64,000 nt of DNA from Rhodanobacter sp. PCA2 (GCF_013620825.1 NZ_NJIC01000048.1:21657-85656), one strand, 5' to 3'. Positions 1 through 11,334 are shown, counted from the stretch's first letter. The notes: generated by a model not told the origin, from the sequence alone. A program made the numbers and translations.

Positions 1-597
1 GAAGTTCGGCGGATCGGGGTCGCCCAGCAGCGGCCACTGCGCGAGATCGTGCGGATCGGCATCGCCCATGCGTGCCAGCAAGGCGGGCGCCGCCACCGGC
101 GCCACCCACTCGCCGAACAGGCGCTCGCTGCGCAGGCCCGGCCACTCGCCGCGGCCATAGCGCACGGCGGCGTCCACCGGCTCGCGGTCGAACTGCACCA
201 GCGTGGAACTCGATTGCAGGTTGAGCTCCAGTTCCGGATGCGCCGCCACCAGCCGGGGCAGCCGCGGCACCAGCCAGCTGGAGACGACGCCGGCGTGGGC
301 GCTGAGCGTGAGCGCGTCGTGGTGGCGCTCGCGGTAGCGGGACAGCGCGTGCTCGATGCCGTCGAAGTGCCCGCCCACCGCGTCGAGCAGGCGGCAACCC
401 TCCGCGGTGAGGCTCACGCCGCGCGGGCCGCGTTCGAGCAGGCGCCGGCCCAGCCGTTCCTCCAGCTGGCGCATCTGGTGGCTGAGCGCGCTCACAGTGA
501 GATGGGCCTGCTCCGCGGCGCGCGACAGCTTGCCGTGGCGGGCGACCAGCACGAACTGCTGCAGCAGGTCCAGCGAGAGCTTGGACATCTTGAACAT
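1..597 (-). CDS. LysR-family transcriptional regulator (partial, C-terminus off window)
   Basis: The first 199 codons of a LysR-type regulator are present; the gene runs off the left edge. An N-terminal winged helix-turn-helix is visible in residues about 5-65 (LSRAAEQAHLTVSALSHQMR, then the typical LEERLGRRLLER), followed by the start of the periplasmic-binding-like effector domain. The wording resembles the GcvA/AmpR-like subgroup, which is inference. Two in-frame ATGs (597 and 588) are possible starts. It is divergent from the small gene at 691, with 93 bp between, the usual arrangement for a LysR regulator and its target. The ligand cannot be told from the sequence. Confidence 0.9.
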   Translation of the reverse strand, partial: MFKMSKLSLDLLQQFVLVARHGKLSRAAEQAHLTVSALSHQMRQLEERLGRRLLERGPRGVSLTAEGCRLLDAVGGHFDGIEHALSRYRERHHDALTLSAHAGVVSSWLVPRLPRLVAAHPELELNLQSSSTLVQFDREPVDAAVRYGRGEWPGLRSERLFGEWVAPVAAPALLARMGDADPHDLAQWPLLGDPDPPNF

Positions 598-690
598 CCC
601 TCAAGTCAGGCTTGCGAAGATATCGCTTTTTCGGCCCCACGCCGCGCCCTACCTTGCTGTTGTCCCCGATCCACTTGCAAGGAATTCATC
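598..690. promoter_or_regulatory. Divergent promoter region between lysR and the 691 gene
   Basis: A 93-bp gap between divergently read genes. It holds a short inverted repeat at 614-626 (GCGA, 5-nt centre, TCGC) that could be a LysR box, and an AAGGA Shine-Dalgarno before 691. No -35/-10 pair stands out. Confidence 0.35.
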
Positions 691-900
691 ATGCGCTCGC
701 CCTTCGTCGGCCTGCTGCTGCAGCAAGGCCATGTGCATTCCCCCGAACTCGTACGCGAGTTGACGCGCGAAGACCGGCGCCCGCTGCCGCTGCGCGCCGC
801 AGTCCGGCGATTGTGCGAGGACGATGCCGTCGCCCGGCGCGACTCGTGGCGCGCCGTGGCCGGCAAGGCACGCCGCCTGTTCCCGATCAACTCGCCTTGA
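691..900 (+). CDS. Small hypothetical protein (69 aa)
   Basis: A 69-residue, Arg-rich soluble protein starting at ATG 691, preceded by AAGGA with 7-nt spacing. I do not recognise a family. It has a hydrophobic start (PFVGLLLQQG) too short for a membrane segment, then alternating charged helices. It sits 101 bp upstream of an aldo/keto reductase on the same strand and divergent from a LysR regulator, so it may be a target of that regulator. Support is the ribosome binding site and position only. Confidence 0.45.
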   Translation: MRSPFVGLLLQQGHVHSPELVRELTREDRRPLPLRAAVRRLCEDDAVARRDSWRAVAGKARRLFPINSP

Positions 901-1001
901 TCGACGGCCGTGCGCACCCATGTCGGCAGCATCCCCTGCCGGCCGGGTCGCGTGCGACGTGCGCGGCCGCCGGCGTCGTTTCCCGCCGCCGGAGATCTCC
1001 C

Positions 1002-1949
1002 ATGCAAACCCGCGCAATCGGCCGCTCGCCGCTTTCCATCGCCCCGCTGGTGTTCGGCGGCAACGTGTTCGGCTGGAGCGCCGACGAGGCGCACTCGTTC
1101 GAACTGCTGGATGCGTTCGTCGACGGCGGTGGCAGCATGGTGGACACCGCCGACGTCTATTCCGCGTGGGTGCAGGGCAACCGGGGCGGCGAATCGGAAA
1201 CCATCATCGGCAAGTGGCTGAAGCGCAGCGGCAAGCGCGACCGCGTGCAGATCGCCACCAAGGTGGCGAAATGGGTCGAGCATCCGGGCCTGTCGCCGAT
1301 CAACATCCGCGCCGCGGTGGAGGGTTCGCTGCAGCGCCTGCAGACCGACCGCATCGACCTCTACTTCGCCCACCAGGACGACGCCAGCGTGCCCATGCAC
1401 GAGACGCTGGGCGAGTTCGGGCGGCTGATCGAGGAAGGCAAGCTGCGCGCCATCGGCGCCTCCAACTTCAACGCCGACCGCCTCGCCGATGCGCTGGCGC
1501 TGTCGGCGCAACACGGCCTGCCCCGCTACGAATGCCTGCAGCCGGAATACAACCTCGTCGCACGCGCCGGCTACGAGGCGGAACTCGAACCGCTGGCGCG
1601 CAAGGAAGGCCTGGGCGTGGTCTGCTACTACGCGCTGGCCAGCGGTTTCCTTTCCGGCAAATACCGCAGCGCCGCCGACCTCGCCAAGAGCAGCGCGCGC
1701 GGCGGCGCGGCGAAGCGCTTCCTCGATCCGCACGGACTCGGCGTGCTCGCCGCACTGGACGCGATTGCCGCCGCGCACGGCGCCACGCCCGCGCAGGTGG
1801 CGCTCGCCTGGCTGATCGCCCGCCCGTCCATCACCGCACCGATCGCCAGCGCCACCAGCGTGCCGCAATTGCAGGAACTGCTGGGCGCGCTGTCGCTCAC
1901 GCTGGGCACCGACGAGGTTGCCGCGCTGGATCGCGCCAGCGCGGCCTGA
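1002..1949 (+). CDS. Aldo/keto reductase
   Basis: A 315-residue NAD(P)H-dependent aldo/keto reductase of the (beta/alpha)8 barrel fold. The family catalytic tetrad can be placed: D48 in VDTA, Y53, K87 in IATK and H124 in FAHQD. Start at ATG 1002 is supported by GGAG 8 nt upstream. The sequence style (NVFGWSADE, YSAWVQGNRGGESE, GASNFNADRL) is that of the YajO/Tas-like bacterial AKRs that reduce small aldehydes; the substrate is unknown. The stop codon directly abuts the stop of the convergent gene at 1950. Confidence 0.92.
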   Translation: MQTRAIGRSPLSIAPLVFGGNVFGWSADEAHSFELLDAFVDGGGSMVDTADVYSAWVQGNRGGESETIIGKWLKRSGKRDRVQIATKVAKWVEHPGLSPINIRAAVEGSLQRLQTDRIDLYFAHQDDASVPMHETLGEFGRLIEEGKLRAIGASNFNADRLADALALSAQHGLPRYECLQPEYNLVARAGYEAELEPLARKEGLGVVCYYALASGFLSGKYRSAADLAKSSARGGAAKRFLDPHGLGVLAALDAIAAAHGATPAQVALAWLIARPSITAPIASATSVPQLQELLGALSLTLGTDEVAALDRASAA

Positions 1950-3047
1950 TCAGGGCCCGCTTGCCGGAGCCGCCGCAGGCGCGGCGCTTCCGGCGGCGGC
2001 CGGCGCCTCGTCCAGCCCGATCGGCGCCTCCACCTCGTAACCCTGCGCCTTGAGTTTGGCGAGATAGCCGGTGGGCGAGAGCAGCTCCCCCATCGGCAGC
2101 ATCGCGAAACTGGTCGCGTAGTCTTCCAGCGACTTGCGCGCCGCGGCCAGCCACGCGGCCTGCAGTTGCGCGGGCACGTCGTCGAGGCCCAGTTGCCGCG
2201 CGAAGCCGGCGCTGGTGACCGCGGTGACGCAGGCGTCGCGACGGTGGCTGTCCGGCAGGCGGCGCAACTCCTCCAGGTCGCCGGTGGCCCAGGCGTTCGC
2301 ACGCGCGGTCATCGCCGGCAGGTCGTGCTCGATGCTGTCCAGCGTGCGGTTGAAGCACTCCTGGTCGCTGGGCGCCGCGGACTTGAACGCCTTGATCGCC
2401 TCGCGCGGCTGCTTGATCTCCACCCGGTATTCCACCGGCGTCTCCGGCACGCCGTCCTGCTTCGCCAGCGCGGCCACCGCACCCGACACGCCGCCGTCGT
2501 TGCTCAAGCCATTCGCCTTCAGCGCCTTCTTGTACAACTCCTGCGCCGCGAACAGCGGCCGCCAGCGCTCGATGCCGCTGTCGTCGCCGACGTATTTCTG
2601 CTTCAGCACCAGCCAGCGCGCATAGGTCGGCGCATCCATCACCTGGTCCAGCGTCTTGCCGTCCGGATTCTTGCGCGCGCCGTAGGCCGAGGGCAGCAGG
2701 AACAGCTTGCCGAAGAAGCCGACGTCCGCCTTGAGCTTGATCTTCGGTTCCAGCAGCACCTGCTTCGATTGCGCAAGCACCTGCTGCACCTCGTGCGACT
2801 CCCACTGGATATGCCCCGGCAACGGCGACAGCGTGCCCAGCACCCACAGCGCGTGATCGCCCTTGCTGACCTTCCACAGGCCCGGTCCCGGCACCACGCC
2901 ACTCACTACTACCGGCGCCAGCAGGGGCACGTCGCTGGGAACCTGCGGAGTCGCGGCTGTGGCCGCGGCCGATGGCACCTGCTCGGGCATGGCAAACGCG
3001 ACCGGTGCGGTCAGCGCAAAACAGAACAGCACTATCCAGCGGCGCAT
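1950..3047 (-). CDS. TraB/GumN family protein, exported
   Basis: A 365-residue protein with a signal peptide (RRWIVLFCFALTAPVAFA) and the TraB/GumN fold typified by WVLGTLSPLPGH near the N-terminus and paired cysteines later. GumN homologues of xanthomonads lie in or near exopolysaccharide genes, but most family members are of unknown function; a metal-dependent protease-like role has been proposed for TraB proteins. Two in-frame ATGs exist, at 3056 and 3047; GAGG (3057-3060) is at good distance only from 3047, so I use that. The gene is convergent with the aldo/keto reductase, with no gap. Confidence 0.8.
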   Translation of the reverse strand: MRRWIVLFCFALTAPVAFAMPEQVPSAAATAATPQVPSDVPLLAPVVVSGVVPGPGLWKVSKGDHALWVLGTLSPLPGHIQWESHEVQQVLAQSKQVLLEPKIKLKADVGFFGKLFLLPSAYGARKNPDGKTLDQVMDAPTYARWLVLKQKYVGDDSGIERWRPLFAAQELYKKALKANGLSNDGGVSGAVAALAKQDGVPETPVEYRVEIKQPREAIKAFKSAAPSDQECFNRTLDSIEHDLPAMTARANAWATGDLEELRRLPDSHRRDACVTAVTSAGFARQLGLDDVPAQLQAAWLAAARKSLEDYATSFAMLPMGELLSPTGYLAKLKAQGYEVEAPIGLDEAPAAAGSAAPAAAPASGP

Positions 3048-3274
3048 CGGGTTCATCCTCGTCGGTCGTTCTTGATGCCGGGGCAGCGTATCGCCTGCCC
3101 AATGTCGGCGCCATGACCGCGCCAGGCGCACATTGTTCGCTGCGGCGAGGCAATGGCGTTTGAATGGACATGCCCGATCGACGACGCGGCCTGCGCCGAA
3201 GCGAAGGCATGACGCGAATCGATCGTCAATGCTCGTGTTGCCAGTTGGGGAGGGGCCGATCAATCGACTGCCTG

Positions 3275-3385
3275 CTCGTCATTTTTGCGAAGGCAGGCTC
3301 TTCACAACAGCGAAGCCGGTCATCGAGTGCCGTTGTGTTCCGTGGCTTGCAGGCACTGGATCCCGGCCTTCGCTGGGATGATGAG
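3275..3385. repeat. Decayed MITE-like inverted-repeat element (~111 bp)
   Basis: The ends form imperfect terminal inverted repeats: the left end reads CTCGTCATTTTTGCGAAGGC and the right end, read on the other strand, reads CTCATCATCCCAGCGAAGGC, with GG(A/C)TC..CAG further in. This is the style of the short palindromic elements with CGTCATTCCCGCGAAGGCGG-type ends that are scattered in Xanthomonadales and Neisseria genomes (from memory). It carries no gene. It lies in the 449-bp gap between the TraB/GumN gene and icd, which otherwise shows only weak unrelated reading frames. Confidence 0.55.
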
Positions 3386-3442
3386 CAAAAGCAGACCATC
3401 CTGAGCGCAACTAGCCTTGGGAATACGCACCCTGCGAAACAG

Positions 3443-3466
3443 AACGGAGCGCCAAGGCGCCCCGTT
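3443..3466 (-). terminator. Probable terminator hairpin downstream of icd
   Basis: Read on the minus strand this is AACGG, one mismatch, GCGCC, then the complementary arms GGCGC and CCGTT, followed by CTGTTT. It sits 31 bp after the icd stop. The T-run is short, so termination efficiency is uncertain. Confidence 0.5.
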
Positions 3467-3496
3467 CCGCATCACGTCAACGATTGACGCCCTGCC

Positions 3497-5908
<2,412 letters not shown>

Positions 5909-6018
5909 TCATGTTCATATGCGAATTCCCCATGTCGCATCTCCACCGCAGGCGCTGATATCCCGGCGGCCCAGTACGCGGCAATCCGCCGCCGGGCACG
6001 CCGCGGCGCTTGCAGGTA

Positions 6019-6035
6019 ATCTCACACTGTGGGAT
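6019..6035. promoter_or_regulatory. Inverted repeat upstream of cas1
   Basis: ATCTCACA, one central base, TGTGGGAT: arms match in 7 of 8 positions. It lies 58 bp before the cas1 start within the 367-bp gap between icd and cas1 (5726-6092), which holds no other gene I can support. It is a candidate operator for the cas1-cas2/3 unit; no clear sigma-70 hexamers are seen next to it. Confidence 0.35.
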
Positions 6036-6092
6036 CTCGGCCGTGCAGTCTGTTTGCAGGCCGGGAGACCAGGACATCCGGGGGGATTCGAT

Positions 6093-7088
6093 ATGGACGA
6101 GATCGGCCCGACCGACCTCAAGTCGATACTTCATTCCAAACGCGCCAACATCTATTACCTGCAGCACTGCCGGGTTCTGGTCAACGGTGGCCGGGTCGAA
6201 TACGTCACCGACGCGGGCAGGCAATCGCTGTACTGGAACATCCCCATTGCCAACACCACCACGGTGTTGCTCGGCACGGGTACCTCGATCACCCAGGCCG
6301 CCATGCGCGAGCTGGCCAAGGCCGGCGTACTGGTGGGCTTCTGCGGTGGCGGGGGCACTCCGCTGTTCAGCGCCAACGAGGTCGATTTCGAGGTGGCGTG
6401 GTTTTCGCCGCAAAGCGAGTACCGTCCCACGGAATACATGCAGGCCTGGACGAGGTTCTGGTTCGACGACGATCTTCGCCTCGCTGCCGCCAAAGCTTTC
6501 CAGCATGCCCGCGCGCAGCGCATCCATGCAGCGTGGCAGAGCCGGGCCTTGCGCGATGCCGGTTTTATGGCCGACGGTGCACGGCTTGGCGAATTGCTGG
6601 AACGTACCCGCCGCCAGATCGATCTCGCGCAGGACGGCACCAGTCTCCTCACCGAAGAAGCCCGGCTGACCAAGGCGTTGTTCAAGCTGGCCGTGGATGC
6701 GGTGGGCTACGGCGAGTTCACCCGCGCCAAGCGCGGCAGCGGCAGCGACCCGGCCAACCGCTTTCTCGACCACGGCAATTATCTGGCCTACGGCCTTGGC
6801 GCCACTGCCACGTGGGTGCTTGGCCTGCCTCATGGTCTTGCCGTGCTGCACGGCAAGACCCGCCGCGGCGGCCTGGTGTTCGACACGGCCGATCTGGTGA
6901 AGGACGCCACCATCCTGCTGCAGGCCTTTCTCTCGGCGATGCGCGGCGACGAGGAACAAGGCTTCCGCCAGAACTGCGTCGAAGCGCTGACCCGCAGCGA
7001 ATCGCTGGACTTCATGATCGACACGCTCAAGACCGTGGCGCTCGAAACGGCTGCGCTTGCCGCTCCTCCACGAGGGGAAAACGCGTGA
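6093..7088 (+). CDS. cas1: CRISPR-associated integrase Cas1, type I-F
   Basis: A 331-residue Cas1, the metal-dependent integrase that with Cas2 inserts new spacers at the leader end of the array. The length and the N-terminal [14 protein letters not shown] match I-F Cas1 proteins. Metal ligands can be placed at E188/E189 (TEEA), H253 (HGKTRRGG), D264 and D267 (FDTADLVKD), at nearly the same numbers as in the Pseudomonas I-F enzyme. Start ATG 6093 has a GGGGG stretch about 8 nt upstream. Its stop overlaps the GTG start of cas2/3, so the two are translationally coupled, as expected since Cas1 and Cas2/3 act as a complex in I-F systems. Confidence 0.97.
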   Translation: MDEIGPTDLKSILHSKRANIYYLQHCRVLVNGGRVEYVTDAGRQSLYWNIPIANTTTVLLGTGTSITQAAMRELAKAGVLVGFCGGGGTPLFSANEVDFEVAWFSPQSEYRPTEYMQAWTRFWFDDDLRLAAAKAFQHARAQRIHAAWQSRALRDAGFMADGARLGELLERTRRQIDLAQDGTSLLTEEARLTKALFKLAVDAVGYGEFTRAKRGSGSDPANRFLDHGNYLAYGLGATATWVLGLPHGLAVLHGKTRRGGLVFDTADLVKDATILLQAFLSAMRGDEEQGFRQNCVEALTRSESLDFMIDTLKTVALETAALAAPPRGENA

Positions 7089-10000
7089 ACGTGCTGCTGG
7101 TCAGCCAATGCGACAAGCGGGCACTCACCGAAACCCGGCGCATTCTCGACCAGTTCGCCGAACGCCGCGGCGACCGCACCTGGCAGACCCCGATCACCCA
7201 GGCCGGGCTGGACACCTTGCGCAAGCTGCTGCGCAAAACCGCGCGCAAGAACACCGCCGTGGCCTGCCACTGGATACGCGGAGCCGACCACAGCGAACTC
7301 ATGTGGATAGTCGGCGATGCGCGCCGCTTCAATGCCGAGGGCGCGGTGCCGACCAACACCACGACCGGGGACGTGCTGCGCAAGGGCGACGAGAACGACT
7401 GGCACAACGCCGAGGCCATCCGCCTGCTGGCGCAACTGGCCGCGCTGCTGCACGACCTTGGCAAAGCCAGCGTGGCGTTCCAGCAGCGCCTGCAAGGCCG
7501 CCTCGACGGTCGCAACCGCTACCGCCACGAGTGGGTTTCGCTGCGCCTGTTCCTGGCCTTCGTGGGCGAGGACGACGATGCCGGCTGGCTGACGCGCATG
7601 GCCGGGGACGATGACGGCAACGAGGCGGGCTGGATCGCGCCCGGCCGCTATTTGCGCGACGGCGTGGATGAAGGCATCGATCGTCATCCCTTCCTCGACC
7701 TCACGCAGCGGGCGCCACTGGCCGCCGCGATCGGCTGGCTGATCGTCACGCATCACCGGCTGCCGCTGGTACCACGCAGGAACGACGACGGCAGCCAGGC
7801 GTGGCTGGGCAAGCGCGCGGCCGGGTTTCAGATCGCATGGCTGGACACGCCACTGGCTGGCGTCGCCCATGACTGGAACGAAATCGACCAGCGCTCCACG
7901 CCGGCCCAGGCCATGCCGTACTGGCAGCTTGCCGGCGAGTTGCCGGTGGCATCCCCGGCATGGCAGGCCCAGGCCCGGCGCGCAGCCAAGGCACTGCTCG
8001 AACTCGGAAGCCGCCACGACACGGATTGGCTGGACAATCCCTACGTCATGCATCTGGCGCGCCTCGCCCTGATGCTGGCCGACCACCACTACTCCAGCCT
8101 GGGCGTGGAGGGCAACGGCAAGCCCGCCGTCGAGCGCCAACGCTTCGTGCAGCCCGACCAGGCGCTGTTTGCCAACACCGCGAGAAACGCCAGCGGCCAA
8201 CCCGTGCCGAACCAGTCGCTGCTGGAGCACCTGCTCGGGGTCGGCCACACCGCCAGCCTGGTCGCCCACGCGCTGCCCCACTTCGAGCGCCACCTGCCCC
8301 GCCTCACCCACCATCGCGGCCTGCGCAAGCGCAGTTCCGATCCGCGTTTTGCGTGGCAGGACAAGGCCTTCGATGCAGCGACCGGAATGCGTGAAGCGGC
8401 GCGCGAACACGGCGCCTTCATCGTCAACATGGCATCCACCGGTTGCGGCAAGACACTGGCCAACGCACGCATCCTGTACGCCCTGGCCGAGCCGCAACTG
8501 GGGTTGCGTGCGAGCTATGCGCTGGGCCTGCGCACGCTCACCCTGCAAACCGGACGGAGCTACCGCCACGACCTGCACCTGAGCGACGACGAGCTGGCCG
8601 TCCTGGTGGGCGGCTCGGCCAGCCGCGCCCTGTTCGAGCATTACGAGGCCAGGGCCGAAGCCAACGGCTCGGCCTCCGTACAGGCATTGATCGAGGAAGA
8701 CAGCCACGTGCTCTACGAGGGCAACGTGGCCGACCACCCGCTGCTCTCGCGCGCGCTCGCCAATCCCGAGATCCGCAAGCTGCTTTCCGCGCCGATGCTG
8801 GTGTGCACCGTCGATCATCTCGCGCCGGCCACCGAGTCGCTGCGCGCCGGCCGGCAGATCGCGCCGATGCTGCGACTGATGAGCAGCGACCTGGTACTGG
8901 ACGAACTGGACGATTACGACCTGGACGACTTGCCCGCACTGACCCGGCTGACGCATTGGGCCGGCATGCTGGGCAGCCGCGTGGTGCTGTCCTCGGCCAC
9001 GCTGCCGCCGGCGCTGGTGCAAGGCATGTTCATGGCGTACTGCGCCGGCCGCCGGCATTACCGCCGCAACCGCGGGCTGATACGACCCAGCGCGGATGCT
9101 CCGGTCGACATGCCTTGCCTGTGGACCGATGAATTCGGCGCACAGGTGCAAAGCTGCGCCAGCGACGACAGCTTCTCCGCCGCCCACGCGCGCTTCGTCG
9201 AGCGCCGCGTGGGCAAACTGCGGGCACAGGAGCCGCTGCGCATCGCCGAGTTGCTGCCGCTGGCGATCGACGGAAAACAGCCCGACGCGCGCATCCACAT
9301 CGAGTTCGGCCATCGAGTGCGGGAAGCCTGCCTGCGCCTGCACGATGCACACGCCGAAACGGATCCCGCAACCGGCAGGCGCGCCAGCTTCGGCCTGGTG
9401 CGCATGGCCAACATCGGCCCGATCTTCGAGGTGGCCCGCGCACTGTGTGCAGGCGACATGCCAGCCAACACACGGATGCACCTGTGCGTGTACCACGCCC
9501 GCTTTCCCTTGGTGCAGCGTTCGGCCATCGAGGCAATGCTGGACGCCACGTTCAACCGACGCGACCCAGCGGCGGCATGGCGGCAGCCCGAAGTCCGCAA
9601 GGCGCTCGATGCCGGGAATGCCGAGGACAACCACTTGTTCGTGGTCCTTGCATCGCCGGTATGCGAGGTGGGGCGCGACTGGGACGCCGACTGGGCCCTC
9701 GCCGAACCTTCCTCGATGCGCTCGCTGATCCAGCTCGCGGGCCGTGTGCAGCGTCATCGCCGCAAGCCGCCGCCGGCACCCAACATGCTGGTGTTCGACA
9801 CCAACCTCAAAGGCATGAAGTGCGGCAACGGACACGAGGCGGCATTCACGCGCCCCGGCTTCGAGAAGGCCACGCAGGACGAGCGCTTCCTGCTGACCAG
9901 CCACAGCCTGACCCGGCTGCTTGCCGAGGCCGAGTATCGACACCTCACCGCCATCCCGCGCATCCAGCCGCGTGAGCCGCTCGAACCGCGCCACCGCTGG

Positions 10001-10513
10001 GTGGACCTGGAACACGCCCGCCTGCGCGACGGGCTGCTGCCGAAGCCGCCTGCGCCGGCGGCAGCATCGCCGCGCCGCGGCGGCGGACAGAAACCGTCGC
10101 TTGAAGCCCCCGCATGCTGGCGATACCCGCAGGCGGCGCTCATCGGCGTGCTGCCGCAGCAGCAGCCGTTCCGCGAAGACACCATGAGAACGACCACGCT
10201 CGCCTGGCTTCCCGGCGAGGACCCGGACGAAGAGACGCTGTTGCCGCATCGCGTCGAAGAGCTGCGCGACGGCAGGCGCGGCCAGAAGCTGTACGTTCCG
10301 GCAGGGGAGTTGCTCCCTCCGTTTTCGCTGGACGTCGCGCCGAACGTCAGTCGCTGGGGCGAATTCGACCTGCCGACGCTGGTGCGCGAACAGGCCGAAG
10401 CCCTGGACCAGTCGCTCGAACGCGCGGCGGAAAAATTCACCACGGTCGAGGTGCCGGAAAGCGGCCAGGGCTGGCTGGGCCATCCGTGGCTGGGATACGT
10501 CAAGAAACCCTGA
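7085..10513 (+). CDS. cas3: Cas2/3 fusion nuclease-helicase, type I-F
   Basis: A 1142-residue fusion of Cas2 and Cas3, the I-F hallmark. Residues 1 to about 95 form the Cas2-like domain ([20 protein letters not shown]). The HD nuclease motif is LLHDLGKAS with H123-D124. The superfamily 2 helicase follows: Walker A STGCGKT with K456, DE box LDELDD at 605-610, SSATLPP motif III, and motif [14 protein letters not shown] near 883-894. It degrades DNA bound by the Csy complex and also takes part in spacer acquisition. The GTG start at 7085 overlaps the cas1 TGA (GTGA). Its stop is only 6 bp from the stop of the convergent toxin gene. Confidence 0.97.
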   Translation: MNVLLVSQCDKRALTETRRILDQFAERRGDRTWQTPITQAGLDTLRKLLRKTARKNTAVACHWIRGADHSELMWIVGDARRFNAEGAVPTNTTTGDVLRKGDENDWHNAEAIRLLAQLAALLHDLGKASVAFQQRLQGRLDGRNRYRHEWVSLRLFLAFVGEDDDAGWLTRMAGDDDGNEAGWIAPGRYLRDGVDEGIDRHPFLDLTQRAPLAAAIGWLIVTHHRLPLVPRRNDDGSQAWLGKRAAGFQIAWLDTPLAGVAHDWNEIDQRSTPAQAMPYWQLAGELPVASPAWQAQARRAAKALLELGSRHDTDWLDNPYVMHLARLALMLADHHYSSLGVEGNGKPAVERQRFVQPDQALFANTARNASGQPVPNQSLLEHLLGVGHTASLVAHALPHFERHLPRLTHHRGLRKRSSDPRFAWQDKAFDAATGMREAAREHGAFIVNMASTGCGKTLANARILYALAEPQLGLRASYALGLRTLTLQTGRSYRHDLHLSDDELAVLVGGSASRALFEHYEARAEANGSASVQALIEEDSHVLYEGNVADHPLLSRALANPEIRKLLSAPMLVCTVDHLAPATESLRAGRQIAPMLRLMSSDLVLDELDDYDLDDLPALTRLTHWAGMLGSRVVLSSATLPPALVQGMFMAYCAGRRHYRRNRGLIRPSADAPVDMPCLWTDEFGAQVQSCASDDSFSAAHARFVERRVGKLRAQEPLRIAELLPLAIDGKQPDARIHIEFGHRVREACLRLHDAHAETDPATGRRASFGLVRMANIGPIFEVARALCAGDMPANTRMHLCVYHARFPLVQRSAIEAMLDATFNRRDPAAAWRQPEVRKALDAGNAEDNHLFVVLASPVCEVGRDWDADWALAEPSSMRSLIQLAGRVQRHRRKPPPAPNMLVFDTNLKGMKCGNGHEAAFTRPGFEKATQDERFLLTSHSLTRLLAEAEYRHLTAIPRIQPREPLEPRHRWVDLEHARLRDGLLPKPPAPAAASPRRGGGQKPSLEAPACWRYPQAALIGVLPQQQPFREDTMRTTTLAWLPGEDPDEETLLPHRVEELRDGRRGQKLYVPAGELLPPFSLDVAPNVSRWGEFDLPTLVREQAEALDQSLERAAEKFTTVEVPESGQGWLGHPWLGYVKKP

Positions 10514-10519
10514 GGGGAT

Positions 10520-10936
10520 TCAATGCCAAGGATCGATCAGCGTAAAGCCGCAGCCTTCGAAATCCCGCATGTTGCGCGTGGCCAGCGAGGCGCCTCGCGA
10601 ACGCACGATGCCGGCAATCATCGCGTCGGATTGTCCGACCGGCCGCCCCTGCAGGCGACGCATTGCCGCGAGTTCCGCGTGGGCGTCGGCGGCGTCACCG
10701 TCGTACGGCAATACGCGCCCCGCCATGTCGGCAACAAATATGGCCGATACCTGCTCCTGCAACTGCTGCTTGCGGCGGCCCTCCGGCAACGCCAACACGC
10801 CGTACAACATCTCGCCCCGGCTGACGGCGGTGGTGAACAGCATCGAGCGCGCCTGCCCGGACAACCACTCCACCACCCTGGGCTCGGGCCGTGGCCGGAT
10901 CAACTCCGACAACACGTTGGTGTCCAGCACGATCAC
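10520..10936 (-). CDS. PIN-domain toxin, VapC/FitB-like
   Basis: A 138-residue PIN-domain ribonuclease of the type II toxin class. Acidic metal ligands typical of the fold are visible: D5 (VLDTNVLSEL), E42 (SRGEMLYG), D104 (GQSDAMIA) and D125 (NMRDFEG). The motif IAGIVRSRGASLATRNMRDF is characteristic of the FitB subgroup. The start is GTG at 10936, overlapping the antitoxin TGA (GTGA). It lies convergent to cas2/3 with a 6-bp gap, placing a toxin-antitoxin pair inside the CRISPR-Cas locus between its adaptation and interference genes. RNA target unknown. Confidence 0.88.
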   Translation of the reverse strand: MIVLDTNVLSELIRPRPEPRVVEWLSGQARSMLFTTAVSRGEMLYGVLALPEGRRKQQLQEQVSAIFVADMAGRVLPYDGDAADAHAELAAMRRLQGRPVGQSDAMIAGIVRSRGASLATRNMRDFEGCGFTLIDPWH

Positions 10937-11202
10937 TTGCCCGCATCCGGCTCGTCGAAATCCGGGGGATCGCGTTGCGGGTCACGGGCCGGCAGCTCCA
11001 GCTCCACGCCACCGAGCGGCTCCACCCGTGCGCGGATGGCCGCATACAGCGCTGCGCCGGAATCGTCCTCGACCCGGCCGGCCAAGGCGGCTCGCAGGAT
11101 GCTGCGCGCCTCCTCTTCCATCGACTGCCCATGCCGCGCCGCCCGCAACCGCAGCAGCGTCTTCAGGTCGTCGTCCAGATTACGGATGGTCATGGTGGCC
11201 AT
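10933..11202 (-). CDS. Antitoxin, FitA-like ribbon-helix-helix
   Basis: An 89-residue antitoxin. Residues 1-40 (MATMTIRNLDDDLKTLLRLR, then HGQSMEEEARSILR) form an Arc/FitA-type ribbon-helix-helix DNA-binding domain; the acidic, proline-rich tail (DPPDFDEPD) is the usual toxin-binding extension. I chose ATG 11202 because GGAGAG lies 7 nt upstream; an earlier in-frame GTG at 11247 would fall inside the operator-like palindrome 11221-11246. The pair is expected to repress its own promoter. Confidence 0.87.
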   Translation of the reverse strand: MATMTIRNLDDDLKTLLRLRAARHGQSMEEEARSILRAALAGRVEDDSGAALYAAIRARVEPLGGVELELPARDPQRDPPDFDEPDAGK

Positions 11203-11220
11203 GGGCAGGCTCTCCGGCAG

Positions 11221-11246
11221 TGACTGCAATGATTGCATTGTAGTCA
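11221..11246 (-). promoter_or_regulatory. fitAB operator palindrome with embedded -10
   Basis: Two 11-bp arms match in 10 of 11 positions around a 4-bp centre: on the plus strand TGACTGCAATG, ATTG, CATTGTAGTCA. On the minus strand it contains TACAAT (11242-11237), five of six matches to the -10 consensus, 35 bp before the fitA start. An antitoxin bound here would block RNA polymerase, the standard autoregulation of FitAB-type pairs. The corresponding -35 region is weak and overlaps the degenerate repeat at 11257-11284. Confidence 0.7.
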
Positions 11247-11256
11247 CTTCCGGAGC

Positions 11257-11334
11257 TGGTGCAGCTGCCTATGCGGCAGCGAGCGAATGGCGAAACAGAT
11301 CACGCAATTTTCTAAGCTACCTATTCGGTAGAAC
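11257..11334 (-). ncRNA. CRISPR-resembling mini-guide (repeat-spacer-repeat), CreR/CreA-like
   Basis: Read on the minus strand. First degenerate repeat, 11334-11309 (26 nt): GTTCTACCGAATAGGTAG then CTTAGAAA. It keeps a Cas6f-type 5-bp stem (CTACC/GGTAG, with both partners of one pair changed relative to the array) and an 8-nt 5' handle one base from the array's CTCAGAAA. Spacer, 11308-11285 (24 nt; array spacers are 32). Second degenerate repeat, 11284-11257: GCTCGCTGCCGCATAGGCAG keeps 17 of the first 20 array-repeat bases including the hairpin, while its last 8 nt have decayed. So exactly the parts that end up in one mature crRNA are kept. Family knowledge: CreA and CreR guides have this form and act with Cascade on nearby promoters. 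Its promoter is not clear. Confidence 0.85.

Noticed and set aside
3133..3487. Two overlapping short reading frames between the gumN-like gene and icd
   Set aside because: They cross the inverted-repeat element and the icd terminator hairpin, lack ribosome binding sites and show no recognisable protein pattern.
11221..11262. A guide target in the fitAB promoter
   Set aside because: ATTGC occurs in the operator on both strands but without CC in front and without the TGAT that follows in the seed, so it is not a convincing target.
11257..11334. Mini repeat-spacer-repeat as a plain remnant of a decayed array
   Set aside because: Conservation is restricted to the hairpins and one handle, a stem pair has changed on both sides, and the spacer matches the adjacent promoter with the type I six-base pattern. 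A remnant would not be expected to show these.
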